DNA of 64,000 bases from Alternaria dauci (Eukaryota > Ascomycota > Dothideomycetes > Pleosporales > Pleosporaceae). Where the stretch lies: NCBI RefSeq assembly GCF_042100115.1, contig NC_091280.1:248001-312000 (forward strand), in the 5' to 3' direction. The notes beneath the pieces are model-generated. The model was not told where the DNA came from and made no database searches. It worked only from the letters and a program-made list of their open reading frames with translations. The position numbers and the translations under genes were made by a program. Positions 27,152 to 38,520 of the stretch are shown piece after piece (the stretch's first letter is position 1; each line of letters starts with the position of its first letter).

Positions 27152-27627
27152 TGTTACAAGGTAACAAGGAATTGCTTCCCTTTTATGCAGGTCGCATGAA
27201 GGAAGACTATTAGGCGGACACGATGGACGAAAGTGGATCTAGGGCGGGGCCCAGATCACGTGAAAGGAATGGTATCCCGCCAAGACCTAGCCTCCGGGAG
27301 GCCAGTGAGGATCGGGAGGTTACGGCCCTCCTAGGCCTCCCTCTTGGAAGGGAGGGCAAGGAGGATAGGACCTATAGTAATAGGTATAAGAATGTGTTGG
27401 ATCTCATTATTACACTCGTTGTGGTCAACTCAAATAGTTTATCTCTTACACAGATTGTCAACTAGTTATTCTATCGTTTATAGAATTGGTATTGTTTATC
27501 CTTTGGTTACAACGATAACTCTTTTCCACCTGATCATTCCATACGATACCTCACCGACTACCGCTTTAGTCTACCTCGCCTTAGTACGGACTGAGTTTAG
27601 AGAAGTATCGCCTAACCCCGTGTAACA
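27152..27627 (+). repeat. 5' LTR of copy 2
   Basis: Starts TGTTACAAGG and ends CCGTGTAACA; 476 bp. Confidence 0.9.
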
Positions 27628-27690
27628 CTTTGACCACCTTGGATATTAGTGGACGTTTAACCAACAGGACAGCCCGATTAAGATTTAACA

Positions 27691-29631
27691 ATGGCTCATC
27701 AGGGAAACGCGCAGAACAACAGGGCTTAGGGTCAGGGACCCTCGACGCCAGCACGCCCTACCCTAGAAAATGATGAGATGCTGGAAGCATCCGATGACGA
27801 GGGAGAGAACCCTAACGTCACCGAGCTTAGGAATCTTAGGTAACACACAACCACGCAGGCTCAGCAGATTGCTGAGATGCAGGCAATGATCAATTAGCTT
27901 GCAGGGCAACTGATGATGACCCCTAACGAACGACCCGTTGCTACAAAGAAACCCAAGATAGCGTCACTAGAGAAATACGGTGGAGAACGAGAAAAGCTAC
28001 GAGTATTTCTCACCAACATCGACCTGTACTGCGAGTATAACGAGGTACCCAACGACCAGGAAAAGATCCTCATGGCCAGTACATACATGAAGGATAAGGC
28101 TTCCAATTGGATGCAACCCTATGTGGACGACTATCTGCTGGATGCAGAACACATGGGCACCAAAGAAGGAACCCGTACCTTGTTCGCAAGTTGGACAGAG
28201 TTTAAGCAAGAGATGGGACGCATCTTCGGAGAAGTAGACGCTCAGAACCAGGCAGAGAAGAAGATCACTCGCCTGAGGCAGACCTCGTCAGTATCGGCAT
28301 ACACGGCGGAATTCAAGCAACTACAAGCACGGATCGATTGGGATGATGCGGCACTTCGAACGGTATTCGAAGCAGGCCTCAAAGAGAATGTCAAGGACGG
28401 CCTTGTACACCACGATAAGCCCGGGACACTACACGCTCTGATTGAGCTAGCCACGCGTATCGACAACAGGTTGTGGGAACGAAACGATCAGAAGAAATAC
28501 TTCCGACCCAACCTGCCCAACATGAAGAAACAGCGTGGTAGATTCGACAGGGATGGCGACGCCATCATGACCGGCAAGGTACAAGAGAAGGCCAAAGACA
28601 AGAAAACCCGAGGAGGTAAAAGACACGACGGTCTCTCCAAGGAAGAACGCCAGCGGCGTTACGACAACAAAGCATGTCTCCGATGCGGGAAGACAGGACA
28701 CTTCGCTAGGGATTGCGAAGAAGAACAAGTCAAACAGGCAGCTATCAAGATCCGGATGATCAGACAAGGCACGCCTTACCCGGCCGGGATAGAGCCGGAT
28801 GACAACCTAAGCGACTTAGACCTATACGAGGAGGCACGCTTGGAGGATAAGGAAGGCTACGAAATCGTCCCAAGAGTTAAACCGGACAACGAAGTTCTCA
28901 CTATGGGCCAGCCAAAGAAGACTGACTGGAAGGTCAAAGGCACCATCGTGATGGAACGATTAGCCAACAACCAATGTTGGGTATGTAGTAACAAGACACA
29001 CTACGCCGACGAATGCACGGTTCGCGAACGAATTATGATTACCGGCCCGAATGCCGAAGAAATTGGGTATCAGGCGATACACCAACAACCCTACTTCGAT
29101 GATCCAATGGCTGAGGTCGAGGACCAAGAAGCCCACGAAGTAGAAGATACTAAGGATCACAAGGATTTGTGTTGGTATGACTGCAAGATAAATTGCGAGT
29201 TCCATAAGCAAGATAAGGAGGATTGCAGGACAGACCAGGACCGGTGCTGCCACCTGAACCTCTGGGCAGACGAATGTCTAGCAGACATCTGCCATCTACA
29301 CGAACCAGAGAAAGTGGAGATCCACTACAGACTTCTATGGATGCAATGCAGGAACGGGTGTGACTTCTATCGCAAGCAGCTCAAGGAAGCACACAAGGTG
29401 GATGACTATTACCATCGCACCCTATCATCAAACATCTGCGAGGTAGCAGATTATGAGATTCACGAGGCCAAGAAGGCTCAACCAAGGAAGAGGATCACTA
29501 GGGAGGAGATACCTCACCAGAACATTCATTGGAGCTTCTGTTACGACGACAGGTGCTTGACGCACTACAGCTCAAAGAATGACACAGGCTACTTTCCTAA
29601 GTACAGGAAAGGTAAGCAGTTAAAAAACTAG
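27691..29631 (+). pseudogene. gag of copy 2, nonsense-mutated
   Basis: Collinear with the intact gag of copy 3. Premature stops come from CAG-to-TAG at 27727-27729, CAA-to-TAA at 27841-27843 and CAG-to-TAG at 27895-27897, all at CpA. Downstream of these the frame is open for 572 codons. That part keeps both CCHC knuckles, although one Cys-His neighbour differs (Ser for Gly in the second knuckle). The frameshift heptamer AAAAAAC survives at 29622-29628. No functional Gag N-terminus can be made. Confidence 0.92.
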
Positions 29632-32600
29632 GATGCCGCTAGGGACAGGGTCACGCTGGTGAAGGCAGTCCTAAAACGACCCTTAGGAAGGTGCAGGATA
29701 CCAATGGTCGGGTGAAGCAGCTGCTCACGACCGTATCTGTACAGGGACGAAACATCGAGGCGCTCGTAGATAGCGGGGCCGCACGGACGATGATCTCACC
29801 TAGAGTGGTGGAGAAACACGAACTACCCTACCGGGTTAAGAAGAACCCAGTATCGGTACTGTTAGCCGACGAGAAACCCATAGAATATAGAAACGGCATA
29901 ATACGGATGGAAACTGAATCAACAAAGCTACGGATAGCTGGCATAGAGTGCCAAATAAATATCGACATAATAGAACTAGGAGGACTAGACATGTTGATTA
30001 GTTATAACTAGCTAGATGCCCATAACCCCACCATCGACTAGCGAATAAAGACGATACTCAGAAGAGAACCTGTGCACAAGGTTGCTGGAGTACGCCAAAG
30101 AGTGAGCCCGAAGGACCAGAGCTCAACCCAGGACGGGAGGTTCGGCAAGATCTCGCCTCATAAGATCATGAGAATCTATGAGAAGGACCCTCAAAGAGTA
30201 GGAGTCATATAGATAAGACGAGTCGCGACCACGAAGGAAGGACCCTTACCACTAGAGATACCAAGAGAGTATCAGACCGACGAGTTTAGAGAACTCTTCG
30301 AGGAAAACGAAGCCACGGATTTGGCAGACCATCAGGATTGGGATCACGAGATCATCCTAGATGAAGGGGCAAAGTTAAGCCCAGGACCTATGTATCCCAT
30401 ATCGCCCGAGCACGATGCTGAGCTAAGGGAGTACATCCAGAAGAATCTAAAGAAGGGATTTATCCGACCGGGATCAGGCCCAATAGCCTCACCCATCTTG
30501 TTCGTAAAGAAGCCTAACAGGAAGTGGCGACTATGTGTCGACTTCCGAAGGTTGAACAGCGTTACTCGGAAGAACCGATATCCCTTACTACTAATAACTG
30601 AGCTTATGGATCGACTCCAGGGAGCCAAGTGGTTTACGAAGTTCGACGTTCGGGAAGGATTTCACCGAATCAGGATCAAGGAAGGACACGAATGGATAAC
30701 AGCGTTCAAAACGAAATATAGACTGTTCGAGTACACAGTAATGCCTTTTGGGTTAACGAATGCCCCGGCAACGTTTCAGTCAGTCATCAACAACGCTCTT
30801 CACGAGTACCTTGGAATCTTCGTCACAGCGTACATCGACGATGTGCTGGTATACTCTAGTGGGACGCTAGAAGAACATGTGGAACATGTTAAGAAAGTGC
30901 TCAGGAAGCTTAAGGAATACAAGCTGTACCTGCAGCCGGGGAAGTGCGAATTCCACACGAAGGAAACGGAATACCTAGGCTTCATAATATCTACAGAGGG
31001 GGTGAAGATGAACCCAAAGAAGACAGCGGCTGTACAGGAGTGGCCAACGCCCAAAACAGTTAAGGACGTGCAATCCTTCCTAGGATTTGCTAACTACTAC
31101 TGGAAGTTCATCAAGGATTACTTAAAGATCACAACACCTCTCTCTAAGATTACGAAAAAGGAAGTTAGTTTCAAATGGAATAAGGAACATTAGGAGGCTT
31201 TTGATCGAATCAAGCAGATATTCCTCGAGGCACCAGTACTAGAGATGTACGACCCAAAGCGAGAGACGCGAGTCGAGACCGACGCGTCAGATTATGCACT
31301 CGGAGCTGTATTGTCGCAGCAGTGCCTAGACAAAAAGTGGAGACTAGTGTTCTACTACTTAAGAAAGTTCTCTGGAGTAGAACTAAACTACGACGTTCAC
31401 GATAAGGAGCTACTAGGAGTAGTTGATGCCTTTGAACAGTGGGAAGTCTATTTGCTAGGACTACCACACCAGATCGAGGTTTTTACCGATCACCAGAACT
31501 TGGCAGGTTTCATGACAACGAAGAAACTCAACTGACGACAAGTCCGATGGGCTGAGATGCTAGCTCAGTTTGACTTCAAGATAACTCACCGCGCTGGAAC
31601 GCTCAACGGAGCTGCGGATGCTTTAAGCAGGAGATCCGACTTACGCGAGGAAAATCATAAGGAACTATATGACGCCATGTTTAAGAAGATGCCTGATGGC
31701 ACACTACGTTACAACTAGCCGGAACTAGCTAAGATAGCTAAGGTGGCCGAGTGGGTAGAAACACTTTAGCAGCAGTGGCAGCAGAGAGCGGCTAGCTGGC
31801 AGTTCGAGCCTGACGAGAACGGCTCCGACGAACTGTTACAAGACAAGCGAGAGTACCGAGATATGATTCGAAGCGATCGAACATATGTACCCCCACACAT
31901 GAGATCGAGTCTCATCAAGGAACTGCATGAGTCCCTAGAGTATGGACATGCATCGCTAGAAGAAATGGTTAGGCGACTATTAAAGGTGTTTGCGATACCA
32001 CGCTTGCGAGCGAAGGTGCAGGACGTCCTAGGCAACTGTTTGGCTTGTCATCAGAACAAACCTAAGAGACATAAGCCCTATGGCCTGTTACAACCCTTAC
32101 CGCCACCAACGAGACTATGGAGTAGCGTAACAATGGACTTTATAGTGAAGCTCCCGAAGTCGTTAGAACCAGGATCCGGAAGATTATGCGACATAGTCCT
32201 AGTCATCGTGTGTCGTCACACGAAAGGAGCAAAATTTGTGCCCACGGAAGAAACCATTACGGCAGAAGAATGCGCGTATGAGGTCAGTAAGGCACTTATG
32301 TCAGAACATGGGATACCTGAAGAATTCATCACTGATCGTGATAAACTGTTCACTTCCAAGTATTGGAACACATTCCTGGCAAAGTTGGGTGTGAAGAAGA
32401 AGCTATCGACTAGCTTCCACCCCGAAACAGATGGCCAGACGGAACGAACGAACCAGACACTGGAACAGTATCTGAGGATGTACGCTAACAAGCTGCAAGA
32501 CAACTGGGTTGAACTCTTGCCGACAGCATAATTGGCCTACAATAGTACTAGGTCTGCGACGACTAAGTACTCGCCACACTATGCGAACTACGGATATGAG

Positions 32601-33791
32601 CCGATTGCTCATCGAGATCCGAAAGATATAGAGAGTATCGCAGTAGGTGCAGACGACAAAGCCCGCTTGATGCGAGAACTGCACGACGAATTGAGCAAGA
32701 ACATCGCTTATAGGAACCTTACAACAGCTAAAGCGGCTAATAAGCAAAGGATTGAGGGACTAACCTTTAAGAAGGGGGACAAAGTTTTCCTGTCACGACA
32801 GAACTTGAAAACTAAGCGACCAAGCAAGAAACTGGACAACCTCCGAGTAGGACCATTCGAAGTTCTAGAAGAAATGGGCAACGTAAATTACAAACTCTAA
32901 CTCCCACTAGGTATGCGCATCCACCCTGTCTTTCACAAGAAACTCCTGGAAAGAGCACCTCTAGATGCCGAGCTAGCTACCGACATAGAGCTCGAGGACG
33001 ATGAATACGAGGTCGAAGAAATCAGGGACCTGCGGAAAATCGGTCGTTAGTGGAAATACTTGGTCAAGTGGCTAGGATGGCCAGAGAGCCAGAACACTTG
33101 GGAACCAAAAGAAAATTTGACGAACTGCAAGTCACAGGTACGTGAGTACTATCGGAGACACCTAGAGAAGGGAGGAGCGGATCCTCTAGGGAAGAAAAGA
33201 ATTTAGAAAAAGGATCGAAAGAAGCGTTATCCTGCAACCAGCCTAAGTCAGTCGACAGTCCGGGTAGCGATGGTTTAGTTGGTTGAAAGTCCGTACTAGG
33301 GGCAGAGTTCCCCTCGGCTTGCTCTTTCGCGCGATCCTGAAGACTCAAAATAGCGTGATCTTGATCAGCGAATGCTCGCTCTCGCGCCTCAGTCTCTGCC
33401 ACTTCCAGCTGAAGTTGAGCGACCTCGGCCTCAGCTCGAAGAAGCGCTAAGCGCTTCTCGCGCTTTTTAGCCTCAACCTTCTCCCACTCTTCCTTAGTCA
33501 CAAATAAGCTACACTCAGCTTTCACCGAAATACAGCCCGCACACTGCCTAGAGGCAGTGTCTACGAAACAACGAAGATTCTTCTCCTTACACCGCTTGCA
33601 ACGAAAGGTCATCTCGTTCCCTTGTTGGCGGATACAGTCAGCACGAGCCTGGCGCTGTTAAGTCGAGTTCTGGGTACGGACGCGTCGAGAAGTCTGAACC
33701 TTAGGCATAGTCAGGGAAAGTGAGGAAAGGAGGAAAGAGAGGATACGACACCACTAGAGTAGCTATACCTCTACTACCGCCGCCGGACTAG
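29622..33791 (+). pseudogene. pol of copy 2, multiply nonsense-mutated
   Basis: Same layout as copy 3: protease, reverse transcriptase with YIDD, RNase H, integrase and chromodomain. It is broken into open pieces (29691-30011, 30321-31193, 31245-31535, 31863-32531, 32532-32900 and others) by TGG-to-TAG, CAG-to-TAG, CAA-to-TAA and CGA-to-TGA changes. Several Met codons have become Ile (ATG-to-ATA). The mutations fall on both strands, as expected of RIP. No frameshifting indel was seen. Confidence 0.92.
33064..33708 (-). pseudogene. Antisense Zn2Cys6-like ORF of copy 2, broken
   Basis: Counterpart of the antisense ORF of copy 3. The ATG at 33708 is kept, but a CAA-to-TAA change about 17 codons in truncates it. 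A 182-codon open piece (33064-33612) keeps all six cysteines of the binuclear-cluster spacing. Confidence 0.7.
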
Positions 33792-33847
33792 GCGCGGGAA
33801 AACGATAATCTAGGGTATCAAGACGATACGCCTAAGAGGGGGGGTAA

Positions 33848-34323
33848 TATTACAAGGTAACAAGGAATTACTTCCCTTTCATGTAGGTCGCATAAAGGAA
33901 GACTATTAGGCGGACACGATGGACGAAAGTGGATCTAGGGCGGGGCCTAGATCACGTGAAAGGAATGGTATCCCGCCAAGACCTAGCCTCCGGGAGGCCA
34001 GTGAGGATCGGGAGGTTACGGCCCTCCTAGGCCTCCCTCTTAGAAGGGAGGGCAAGGAGGATAGGACCTATAGTAATAGGTATAAGAATGTATTGGATCT
34101 TATTATTACACTCGTTGTAGTCAACTCAAATAGTTCATCTCTTACACAGATTGTCAACTAGTTATTCTATTGTTTATAGAATTGGTATTGTTTATCCTTT
34201 GGTTACAACAATAACTCTTTTCTACCTAATTATTCTATACGATACCTCACGGACTACCGCTTTAGTCTACCTCGCCTTAGTACGGACCGAGCCTAGAGAA
34301 GTATAGCCTAACCCCGTGTAACA
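33848..34323 (+). repeat. 3' LTR of copy 2
   Basis: Starts TATTACAAGG (ancestral TGTTAC with G-to-A) and ends CCGTGTAACA. It is preceded by a purine tract, AAGAGGGGGGGG. Confidence 0.9.
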
Positions 34324-36001
34324 TATAAGGCTTAGCTTAATAGGTGCTATAGCTATAAGCTCTTTATATTTAGCTATATCTTTCTCCTAAACTAAGGGGG
34401 CTTTAGCTAAGAAACCTAGTCCTAGCTATATAGGTAAGTAGTTAATATTAAGAGAGTAATAAAGGATTAATATCTTAGGCTTAAAGCGAGGGAATTTAAA
34501 TAAATATTATAAAGATAAGAGAATATAGTATAGATAGTATTACTACTAATATTCCTCTAGTTAAAGTTAAAAGTATAGTAGTAGCCCTAGGTAGTTATTC
34601 TTAAGGAAGGAACTAGGTAGTAGTTATAAAGGGTAGAAATAGTAGTAGAGGATAGTATATAAGTTAGAAGGTTATATCTTATCTCTAGTAGGCGTATAAT
34701 AGTATTATATATCTTTAGTATCTAGCGTTTATAATATACTATATATATACTAGTAGTACTAAATATAAACTTATATAAGCCTACAGTTACTTAGTTAATA
34801 CTTTATCTTAGAAAAAGTCTCTAAACGTACTATAATAATAATAAAAAAAAAGTATATAAAGGCTAAAGTTATATTAAAGGACTATACTTAGTTCTTACCC
34901 TAACTATACTAAGAGTTATAGTTCTAGTAGCCTTAGGTATTAGTAGTATATAATTAGTTATTATAAATCTAATAACTCTTTTATTAATACCTACTATACT
35001 ATTAGGATTAGTATTAACCCTTTAGCTATAGCCTTTTAAGTTCCTAACTATTTATTAAATAATTTTAGTTTACTATATTATTAACTTTATATTCTACTTT
35101 TATATAAATACTTAAGTTACTTATAAGCTCTATTTCCTAAGATATTTATTATAGTTTCTAATATTTAAGTTCTAAGCTAATATAATTAATTCTTAGGTTT
35201 AGTATTTTATTAATTAACTTATTTACTTTTATATTAATAGGGGCCTTTTTAGAAGGTAACTAAGTTAGTTAATAGTACTAATTATCTTCCCTAACTAAGA
35301 TAGATAACTTTAGGGCTTAGAAAATTTATATAAAGATATTAGGTAGGTTATAGTATACTATAAGTATATACTAAATAGCTATTAGCTTAGGTAGGGTAAA
35401 CTTTACTTTAGAGGTAATTTCTTTAATTACTTTTAATAAGTTAAGTATATATACTTCCTCTTCTACTTTTAGGTAAGTAGTTAAGTAGTTACTAATCTTC
35501 TTATAGCTAAATTCCTAGAGGCTATTAGTTTTAAGGCTAAATCTCTTAAGTACTTTAGTTACTTATCTAAGTAGTAATCTCTTAACTAGATAAAAACCTT
35601 AGTATTCTTTATTAATAGTTATAGCTTTAATATAATATTTATTATAGATCTAAAACTCTTATAAGTATTTTTTAATATTTAGATTAGACCTTACTTAATA
35701 CTAGAGAAGCTAATATTTAAAGTATTTAGCTTATACTTCTTATTAGCTCTAGTTATTACTCTTAAATAACCTTTTAAGTACTTCTCTAAAGTCTTTCTAA
35801 AACTTATTTACCTAAGCTATATTATAAGTATTAGAAGCTTAGATAATAGTCTACTACTTCTATTTATAATAGGCTAAGAGCCTATTAACTATAGCTTTAT
35901 TACTAAACTTATAATACTTAGATATATCTTTAAAGTATTCTAAGAATATAGTAATATTAGTACTATTAAAGACTAGAACTATTTTAGTTAAGTATAGTAG
36001 G
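34324..36001. repeat. RIP-saturated AT-rich DNA between copies 2 and 3
   Basis: No coding frame or recognisable element. It ends in GTAGG (35997-36001), the left target duplication of copy 3. Confidence 0.75.
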
Positions 36002-36475
36002 TGTTACAAGGTAACAAGGAATTGCTTCCCTTTCATGCAGGTCGCAGGAAGGAAGACCATCAGGCGGACACGATAGACGAAAGTGGATCTAGGGCGGGGC
36101 CTAGATCACGTGAAAGGAATGGCATCCCGCCAAGACCTGGCCTCCGGGAGGCCAGTGAGGATCGGGAGGCCACGGCCCTCCCAGGCCTCCCTCTTGGAAG
36201 GGAGGGCAAGGAGGACAGGACCTAAGGCAAGGGGTATAAGAATGTGTTGGATCTCATTATTACACTCGTTGTGGTCAACTCAAATAGTTCATCTCTTACA
36301 CAGATTGTCAACTAGTTATTCTATTGTTATAGACTTGGTAGCGTTATTCTTTGGTTACAACGATAACTCTTTTCCACCTGATCATTCCATATCCTACCTC
36401 ACGGACTACCGCTTTAGTCTACCTCGCCTTAGTACGGACCGAGCCTAGAGAAGTATAGCCTAACCCCGTGTAACA
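36002..36475 (+). repeat. 5' LTR of copy 3
   Basis: 474 bp, TGTTAC...GTAACA, with short inverted ends. It carries the variant block CGCTTTAGTCTACC (36410-36423), unlike the 3' LTR of the same element. Confidence 0.92.
36235..36278 (+). promoter_or_regulatory. LTR core promoter and candidate RNA 5' end
   Basis: A TATA box (TATAAG, 36235-36240) lies 36 bp upstream of GTGGTCAAC (36271). That octamer start (GTGGTCAA) is complementary to the ancestral primer-binding site just downstream of the LTR, which suggests the RNA starts near 36271 and primes itself. The spacing and complementarity are visible; the start site itself is inferred. Confidence 0.5.
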
Positions 36476-36486
36476 CTTTAACCACC
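36476..36486 (+). other. Primer-binding site, with a point change
   Basis: CTTTAACCACC directly after the LTR. Copies 1 and 2 have CTTTGACCACC. The G-to-A change is CpA-to-TpA on the other strand, the RIP context, and it breaks the 8-bp match to the LTR octamer. It does not resemble a usual tRNA 3'-end complement. Confidence 0.5.
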
Positions 36487-36538
36487 TTGGATATCAGTGG
36501 ACGTTTAACCAACAGGACAGCCCGATTAAGATTCAACA

Positions 36539-38479
36539 ATGGCTCATCAGGGAAACGCGCAGAACAACAGGGCTCAGGGTCAGGGACCCTCGACGCCAGC
36601 ACGCCCTACCCCAGAAAATGATGAGATGCTGGAAGCATCCGATGACGAGGGAGAGAACCCTAACGTCACTGAGCTCAGGAATCTTAGGCAACACACAACC
36701 ACGCAGGCTCAGCAGATTGCTGAGATGCAGGCAATGATCAATCAGCTTGCAGGGCAACTGATGATGACCCCTAACGAACGACCCGTTGCTACAAAGAAAC
36801 CCAAGATAGCGTCACCAGAGAAATACGGTGGAGAACGAGAAAAGCTACGAGTATTTCTCACCAACATCGACCTGTACTGCGAGTACAACGAGGTACCCAA
36901 CGACCAGGAAAAGATCCTCATGGCCAGTACATACATGAAGGATAAGGCTTCCAATTGGATGCAACCCTATGTGGACGATTATCTGCTGGATGCAGAACAC
37001 ATGGGCACCAAAGAAGGAACCCGTACCTTATTCGCAAGTTGGACAGAGTTTAAGCAAGAGATGGGACGCATCTTCGGAGAAGTAGACGCTCAGAACCAGG
37101 CAGAGAAGAAGATCACTCGCCTGAGGCAGACCTCGTCAGTATCGGCATACACGGCGGAATTTAAGCAACTACAAGCACGGATCGATTGGGATGATGCGGC
37201 ACTTCGAACGGTATTCGAAGCAGGCCTCAAAGAGAATGTCAAGGACGGCCTTGTACACCACGATAAGCCCGGGACGCTACACGCTCTGATCGAGCTAGCC
37301 ACGCGTATCGACAACAGGTTGTGGGAACGAAACGATCAGAAGAAATACTTCCGACCCAACCTGCCCAACATGAAGAAACAGCGTGGTAGATTCGACAGGG
37401 ATGGCGACGCCATCATGACCGGCAAGGTACAAGAGAAGGCCAAAGACAAGAAAACCCGAGGAGGTAAAAGACACGACGGTCTCTCCAAGGAAGAACGCCA
37501 GCGGCGTTACGACAACAAAGCATGTCTCCGATGCGGGAAGACAGGACACTTCGCTAGGGATTGCGAAGAAGAACAAGTCAAACAGGCAGCTGTCAAGATC
37601 CGGATGATCAGACAAGGCACGCCTTACCCGGCCGGGATAGAGCCGGATGACAACCTAAGCGACTTAGACCTATACGAAGAGGCACGCTTGGAGGATAAGG
37701 AAGGCTACGAAATCGTCCCAAGAGTTAAACCGGACAACGAAGTTCTCACCATGGGCCAGCCAAAGAAGACTGACTGGAAGGTCAAAGGCACCATCGTGAT
37801 GGAACGATTAGCCAACAACCAGTGTTGGGTATGTGGTAACAAGACACACTACGCCGACGAATGCACGGTTCGCGAACGAATCATGATTACCGGCCCGAAT
37901 GCCGAAGAAATTGGGTATCAGGCGATACACCAACAACCCTACTTCGATGATCCAATGGTTGAGGTCGAGGACCAAGAAGCCCACGAAGTAGAAGATACCA
38001 AGGATCACAAGGATTTGTGTTGGTATGACTGTAAGATAAATTGCGAGTTCCATAAGCAAGATAAGGAGGATTGCAGGACAGACCAGGACCGGTGCTGCCA
38101 CCTGAACCTCTGGGCAGACGAATGTCTAGCAGACATCTGCCATCTACACGAACCAGAGAAAGTGGAGATCCACTACAGACTTCTATGGACGCAATGCAGG
38201 AACGGGTGTGACTTCCATCGCAAGCAGCTCAAGGAAGCACACAAGGTGGATGACTATTACCATCGCACCCTATCATCAAACATCTGCGAGGTAGCAGATT
38301 GTGAGATTCACGAGGCCAAGAAGGCTCAACCAAGGAAGAGGATCACCAGGGAGGAGATACCTCACCAGAACATTCATTGGAGCTTCTGTTACGACGACAG
38401 GTGCTTGACGCACTACAGCTCAAAGAATGACACAGGCTACTTTCCTAAGTACAGGAAAGGTAAGCAGTCAAAAAACTAG
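36539..38479 (+). CDS. Gag polyprotein of the chromovirus
   Basis: A 646-residue structural protein that packages the element's RNA into cytoplasmic particles. A charged, Gln-rich N-terminal region (1-80) is followed by the capsid-like retrotransposon gag domain (about 100-260). A basic stretch (270-325) leads to a CCHC zinc knuckle at residues 329-342 (CLRCGKTGHFARDC) and a second exact CCHC at 429-442 (CWVCGNKTHYADEC). A Cys/His-rich tail (494-626) repeats C-x3/4-C-x2-H five times. The ATG at 36539 is the first after the primer-binding site. The last codons before TAG form the slippery site through which Pol is made. The sequence is intact, whereas copy 2 is nonsense-mutated. Confidence 0.93.
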   Translation: MAHQGNAQNNRAQGQGPSTPARPTPENDEMLEASDDEGENPNVTELRNLRQHTTTQAQQIAEMQAMINQLAGQLMMTPNERPVATKKPKIASPEKYGGEREKLRVFLTNIDLYCEYNEVPNDQEKILMASTYMKDKASNWMQPYVDDYLLDAEHMGTKEGTRTLFASWTEFKQEMGRIFGEVDAQNQAEKKITRLRQTSSVSAYTAEFKQLQARIDWDDAALRTVFEAGLKENVKDGLVHHDKPGTLHALIELATRIDNRLWERNDQKKYFRPNLPNMKKQRGRFDRDGDAIMTGKVQEKAKDKKTRGGKRHDGLSKEERQRRYDNKACLRCGKTGHFARDCEEEQVKQAAVKIRMIRQGTPYPAGIEPDDNLSDLDLYEEARLEDKEGYEIVPRVKPDNEVLTMGQPKKTDWKVKGTIVMERLANNQCWVCGNKTHYADECTVRERIMITGPNAEEIGYQAIHQQPYFDDPMVEVEDQEAHEVEDTKDHKDLCWYDCKINCEFHKQDKEDCRTDQDRCCHLNLWADECLADICHLHEPEKVEIHYRLLWTQCRNGCDFHRKQLKEAHKVDDYYHRTLSSNICEVADCEIHEAKKAQPRKRITREEIPHQNIHWSFCYDDRCLTHYSSKNDTGYFPKYRKGKQSKN

Positions 38480-38520
38480 GATGCCGCCAGGGACAGGGTC
38501 ACGCTGGTGAAGGCAGTCCT
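38470..38520 (+). promoter_or_regulatory. -1 programmed ribosomal frameshift signal
   Basis: The heptamer A AAA AAC (38470-38476) is in the gag frame and immediately followed by the gag TAG (38477-38479). Slipping back one base enters the pol frame, which is open from 38464. Downstream, AGGATGCC (38478-38485) can pair with GGCAGTCCT (38512-38520, one bulged base). The adjoining GCCAG (38486-38490) can pair with CTGGT (38504-38508, one G-U pair), giving a long hairpin at the expected place. The heptamer is also present in copies 1 and 2. Confidence 0.85.

Larger units (their letters stand above)
27152..34323 (+). mobile_element. Ty3/gypsy chromovirus copy 2, RIP-inactivated
   Basis: A full-length element with 5' LTR 27152-27627 and 3' LTR 33848-34323. 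The target duplication is TATAG / TATAA (34324-34328), differing by one G-to-A. The internal 6,220 bp has exactly the same length as in copy 3, with constant offset 8848 from the gag start to the pol stop. The two therefore differ by substitutions only, overwhelmingly C-to-T at CpA or the complementary G-to-A. Stops arise from CAG, CAA and TGG codons, and the element cannot encode Gag or Pol. The primer-binding site (27628-27638) is unmutated. Confidence 0.95.
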
